A DNA stretch of 64,000 bases from Hallerella sp964397425. Lineage in GTDB: Bacteria; Fibrobacterota; Fibrobacteria; Fibrobacterales; Fibrobacteraceae. The notes under the pieces are model-generated. The model did no database searches and had not been told where the DNA came from. It was given only the letters and a program-made list of their open reading frames with translations. Each line of letters starts with the position of its first letter. Within the stretch, counting starts at the first letter, position 1. The position numbers were made by a program, and so were the translations under genes. Location of the stretch: positions 124,001 through 188,000 of the forward strand of contig CAYNID010000001.1 in NCBI GenBank assembly GCA_964397425.1, read 5' to 3'. Of the stretch, positions 61,198-64,000 are shown one piece after another.

Positions 61198-62094
61198 CTA
61201 CGCTCTGGGGTGCGCCTTTTTGAAACTTTCCTTGAGGCGTTCTGCAGAAACATGGGTGTAAACTTGAGTCGTCGCCAGGCTGGAATGTCCGAGCATTTCT
61301 TTCACGCTCATGATGTCCGCGCCGTTTTCCAAAAGATGCGTGGCGAAACTGTGGCGTAAGACGTGAGGACTGGCTTTGCCTTCCCAGCCGATGCTTTTGA
61401 GTAAATGCTGGATGTCGCGCCGCAAGGTGCGGACGTTGTGCGCATCGCCGTGTTCATTTAAAAAGACGGGGGATTTGGCGGAGGGAAATCTGCCGGATTC
61501 TTCGAGCTTCGCTTTGTAAAGGGTAAACTGACGGATGGCTTCGTGGGTGAGAGGCACGATGCGCTCTTTTCCGCCTTTGCCGAAAGCACGGACAGAACGG
61601 TTTGAAAAATCCAAGGAAATCCATGTCAAGCTTTGGCACTCCGAAATGCGCAGACCCGAGCCGTAAATGAGTTCGAGCAAAACTCTGGCGCGAATCATGG
61701 GAAGGGTTGGATTTTCAATTTCCGCAAATTTGGAAGGAGAAATATCCTTTTGGGAAAGAAATGAAACCAACCTTTTGGGACGCTTGGGCATGGGAATCGT
61801 TTCGGCGGGATTGCTTTCGATAAAATGGCTGCGGACCAGGTAACGGCCAAAGCTTTTGAGACAAGCGATGTGCAAATTGATGCTTGTAATTTGAAGTTTT
61901 TCTTTTTGGCGCATATCCCAGACGAACATGCGGATGGATTCTGTCGTGAATTTTTCCAAGGTGGCGTTTTCCGGTTGATGGGAAAGGTATTTGGACAGAG
62001 ATTCACGGTAGGTGCGAACGGTCTGCGGCGAGAATCGGCGTTCCGCGGAGATGTACTTCAAAAAGTTTTCGGCATGTTCCAAAAGAAGGTTCAT
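61198..62094 (-). CDS. Tyrosine recombinase, XerC/XerD type
   Basis: 298 residues. N-terminal SAM-like DNA-binding domain (~1-100, FLKYISAERRFSPQTVRTYRE) and catalytic domain with Arg in YGSGLRISE, Lys in GKGGKERIVP, His-x-x-Arg in HVLRHSFATHLL, His in LGHSSLATTQ and nucleophile Tyr in VYTHV. This matches chromosome-dimer resolution enzymes; XerC cannot be told from XerD here. The start at 62094 gives family length; the longer open frame to 62193 overlaps the divergent gene. Confidence 0.93.
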   Translation of the reverse strand: MNLLLEHAENFLKYISAERRFSPQTVRTYRESLSKYLSHQPENATLEKFTTESIRMFVWDMRQKEKLQITSINLHIACLKSFGRYLVRSHFIESNPAETIPMPKRPKRLVSFLSQKDISPSKFAEIENPTLPMIRARVLLELIYGSGLRISECQSLTWISLDFSNRSVRAFGKGGKERIVPLTHEAIRQFTLYKAKLEESGRFPSAKSPVFLNEHGDAHNVRTLRRDIQHLLKSIGWEGKASPHVLRHSFATHLLENGADIMSVKEMLGHSSLATTQVYTHVSAERLKESFKKAHPRA

Positions 62095-62142
62095 TCGCTT
62101 CAAATCTACAAGTTTTTTGGGGTGGCGGAGCCGTGAAAATTT

Positions 62143-62148
62143 TATCTT
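62143..62148 (+). promoter_or_regulatory. TATCTT box 7 nt before the barrel gene at 62156
   Basis: TATCTT, ATGAAAA, then ATG. No Shine-Dalgarno site. Confidence 0.45.
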
Positions 62149-62155
62149 ATGAAAA

Positions 62156-63325
62156 ATGCTGCGGACGATTTTACCCGTTTTTTGTTTGTTCATGTGCGCA
62201 TTTGCCGTTTCTTCGGCAGAGGCTGTAGACCGTGTTGTCGGCGCGAACGCGTCTTTGGATATCCATGCCGGAGCGAGGACGTCCGCTTTGGGCGGCGCAT
62301 CGGTTGCGCTAGACAGGGACCTTTTGGAATTGTCGTCGAATCCGCAGCAACTGGCGACGGTGGAAAATGCCTGGGTGGCGTTCAGCCACGTCGTCTATTA
62401 CGAGGACACCAAATACGACTACGGCGCAGTGCAATTCCCCTTGGGGGAAATCGGCGGATTGGGAATCGCCTTTTCGCGGTTCGGTGCCGATGGAATTCCC
62501 AAGATTGCGGAAGGCGATCCTCTCCCGGAAGGCGATGAATACAAAACGCTTTCCATTGCAGATTATCTGTTCACGTTGGCGTTTGGACGGAGTTTTTTTA
62601 ACGGTCGCTTGGATGTGGGTATTTCGTTTCACGGACTTTATCGGGAACTGGATCAAAGCGGGTGGGGATTCCGCGGGGATTTTGGGGTGAATTTCCATGC
62701 GTTGCAGTGGTTGTCGGTCGCTTCGTTTTTCAAAGGATGGACCTCTTCGGCGGTATCTTGGGAAGAAGGCACTTTTGAATACAGTTCCCCGGAATGGTAT
62801 TTGGGAATTCGGGCTGAACAGCCGATATCTTATTTCTACGGAAAGCTCTGTGTGTATTGGCAAAGCGCTGGACTTTTACACCGGGAAAACCGCGATTTGG
62901 ATTGGGATGGTGAACCTCGCGGAGGCCGCTTTTGGGAACATCCCGGAGAATGGCTTGGCGGTGGTCGCGCCGGAATCGAATTTTCCTTTGACTTCGGACT
63001 TTCTTTGCGTGGAGGCCTAGCCAGTCTTTCTGAATGGGAAAGTTGGACCGCCGGTGCGGGGTTTGCAATTTCGAACTGGCTTCGTGTGGATTACGCTTTT
63101 GAATCCCATCCAACGCTTTCGGCTGTGCATCGGGTGAGTTTGGAAGTGAGTCCGGGGCTTTTCCTGTATCCGAAGAAAAAAGGGAAAAAAATTTCGGAAA
63201 ACCGCGAATTGGAAGAAACGGCGATTGAAGATGAAAAAGCCAATTCCGTCTCTGAAATGGAACCCGTGGAATCCGGAGAATCGTTCGACGAAGAGTCGGC
63301 CGGTGGAACTTATTGGGAAGAATGA
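62156..63325 (+). CDS. PorV/PorQ-like outer-membrane barrel protein
   Basis: 389 residues. Signal peptide ending SSAEA, then ALGGASVALDRDLLELSSNPQQLA, the start typical of PorV/PorQ-type beta-barrels (GARSLAMGGAYVA...NPAGL). Alternating strands follow to ~345 (FGRSFFNGRLDVGISFHGL, LRVDYAFESHPTL, HRVSLEVSP). The final ~45 residues are acidic and unlike a barrel end (EEESAGG-type). A general outer-membrane protein; substrate unknown. The STAS-domain gene follows after 14 bases. Confidence 0.75.
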   Translation: MLRTILPVFCLFMCAFAVSSAEAVDRVVGANASLDIHAGARTSALGGASVALDRDLLELSSNPQQLATVENAWVAFSHVVYYEDTKYDYGAVQFPLGEIGGLGIAFSRFGADGIPKIAEGDPLPEGDEYKTLSIADYLFTLAFGRSFFNGRLDVGISFHGLYRELDQSGWGFRGDFGVNFHALQWLSVASFFKGWTSSAVSWEEGTFEYSSPEWYLGIRAEQPISYFYGKLCVYWQSAGLLHRENRDLDWDGEPRGGRFWEHPGEWLGGGRAGIEFSFDFGLSLRGGLASLSEWESWTAGAGFAISNWLRVDYAFESHPTLSAVHRVSLEVSPGLFLYPKKKGKKISENRELEETAIEDEKANSVSEMEPVESGESFDEESAGGTYWEE

Positions 63326-63327
63326 GG

Positions 63328-63333
63328 TATATT
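63328..63333 (+). promoter_or_regulatory. TATATT box 6 nt before the STAS gene
   Basis: TATATT, GTCGAT, then ATG, starting 2 bases after the stop codon of the barrel gene. Confidence 0.5.
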
Positions 63334-63339
63334 GTCGAT

Positions 63340-63963
63340 ATGGACGAATTGAAAAATTTTCGAGCTGTAGGTCTGTTTGACCTCCTTTCTGCGCCGGTCA
63401 CGCCCATTGGTGCTTTTGATGCGGAGCAATTCAAAAAGGATGTGCGCCCGCTTTTCGACAAAGGGTCCCGTTTTATCGCCGTGGATCTGACTGGGCTGGA
63501 TTTTTTGTACAGTGACGCGTGCAGCGCGTTCAACATGATCCGTCAGGAGTTGTCCGCCAAAGAAGGATTTTTCGCAATCCTTTCCGATAACGATACTGTT
63601 TTGGACTGCCTTAAAAAATCCGGGTTGGACAAAAGTCTTCTCGTTTTCCGCAAAGAGGCCGATATGATGGCGTTTTCCATGAAGGAAAATTCCGGGCAAC
63701 GGGAAGGCGAAGTGGAAAAAGAAACGGCTCCGGCTGCCCGCAGCGAAAATCGCGTTTCGGTTGAATCCGCGGATCCGGTTCGCCGACGGGTGACTGGGCG
63801 TTTTACGAAAAGTTTCAATGCGATTCGAAAAGATTCGACTCCGTTGAAAAGCGGCCTAGAAAGTCCTTTTCAAGAGAAAAAGAATCCGGGTCGAATCGGA
63901 GTCCGGATAGTCTTGTTCTTACTTCTCGCGGCGGCGGTTGTCGCGCTCATCGCTTTGCGATAA
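63340..63963 (+). CDS. STAS-domain protein with C-terminal membrane anchor
   Basis: 207 residues. N-terminal STAS / anti-sigma-factor-antagonist fold at ~1-105 (FIAVDLTGLDFLYSDACSAFN, where the Ser after YSDACS is near the usual phosphorylated Ser), a charged linker with Arg/Ser/Glu, and one transmembrane helix at the C-terminus (VRIVLFLLLAAAVVALIAL). Membrane tethering of a STAS domain suggests envelope-linked signalling. No Shine-Dalgarno site; the next start codon overlaps its stop (TAATG). Confidence 0.78.
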   Translation: MDELKNFRAVGLFDLLSAPVTPIGAFDAEQFKKDVRPLFDKGSRFIAVDLTGLDFLYSDACSAFNMIRQELSAKEGFFAILSDNDTVLDCLKKSGLDKSLLVFRKEADMMAFSMKENSGQREGEVEKETAPAARSENRVSVESADPVRRRVTGRFTKSFNAIRKDSTPLKSGLESPFQEKKNPGRIGVRIVLFLLLAAAVVALIALR

Positions 63964-64000
63964 TGGAAGCTTTTCGCGAATACAAGAATTTCAAATCCTT
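63963..64000 (+). CDS. Start of next gene, cut by the window edge
   Basis: ATG overlaps the stop of the STAS gene by one base and opens a frame MEAFREYKNFKS that runs off the window. Too short to identify; the TAATG coupling suggests an operon. Confidence 0.5.
   Translation, partial: MEAFREYKNFKS

Noticed and set aside
61198..62094. Xer-type recombinase as sign of an integron or mobile element
   Set aside because: Motifs and length fit the housekeeping XerC/XerD group, and no repeats, attachment sites or cargo genes flank it.

Overview
The window looks like chromosome of a Fibrobacter-type bacterium (phylum Fibrobacterota). Three things point there: a secreted fibro-slime domain protein at the left edge, a protein ending in a FISUMP (Fibrobacter succinogenes major paralogous) domain at 43350-44489, and serine-rich linkers in envelope proteins. 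Housekeeping genes, Gram-negative envelope proteins (lipoproteins, beta-barrels, murein enzymes) and anaerobic pyruvate formate-lyase fit a strict anaerobe with an outer membrane. There are no phage, transposase, plasmid or CRISPR genes. Most of the region is ordinary core genome with short operons on both strands.

Layout. 1-3.6 kb: 3' part of the fibro-slime gene. 3.8-7.9 kb: a very large protein built like a DUF4011/DUF3320 helicase-nuclease but with nearly every catalytic motif eroded. 7.96-8.87 kb: tandem array of a 292-bp unit. 8.9-11.3 kb: gluQ and a FecR-domain protein. 11.4-13.5 kb: small conserved protein, ybeY and a CorC-type CBS protein. 13.7-16.7 kb: pflB-pflA. 17-21 kb (minus): yebC and the obgE-HU-smpB-amidase operon. 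21.2-21.9 kb: a gene remnant and a BspA-like protein with a slipped poly-A start. 22-27.8 kb (minus): argC, ychJ-like, methyltransferase, rlmN, penicillin-binding protein 1A. 27.9-29 kb: lipoprotein and tRNA-Arg. 29.3-33.1 kb (minus): GH2-like protein and a radical SAM protein. 33.1-40.6 kb (plus): folC-pth, then aroE, an aroK-aroB fusion, an epimerase, a lipoprotein, an M50-like membrane protein and an amidohydrolase. 40.7-45.9 kb: beta-barrel protein, gtrA, sufS, FISUMP protein, epmA, thioredoxin-like lipoprotein. 45.9-50.2 kb: pilT-pilC, then spoVG-comM behind a sigma-54-like promoter. 50.3-54.7 kb: folB with an envelope protein, and hemA-hemC-hemD. 54.7-64 kb: lepB-lepA, a histone-H1-like zinc-finger protein, a two-lobed aspartic protease-like protein, guaB, a Xer recombinase, a PorV-like barrel and a STAS protein.

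Signals shared across the window. A TTGACA/TATATT promoter precedes the tRNA. The same -10 (TATATT, TATCTT, TAATAT) recurs 6-8 bases before the start codons of about a dozen genes, which predicts leaderless or near-leaderless mRNAs. Other genes have strong Shine-Dalgarno sites. Single diverged copies of the array repeat lie downstream of pflA and of the tRNA, always in the same orientation as the upstream gene. All functional calls come from reading motifs by eye; no database search was run.
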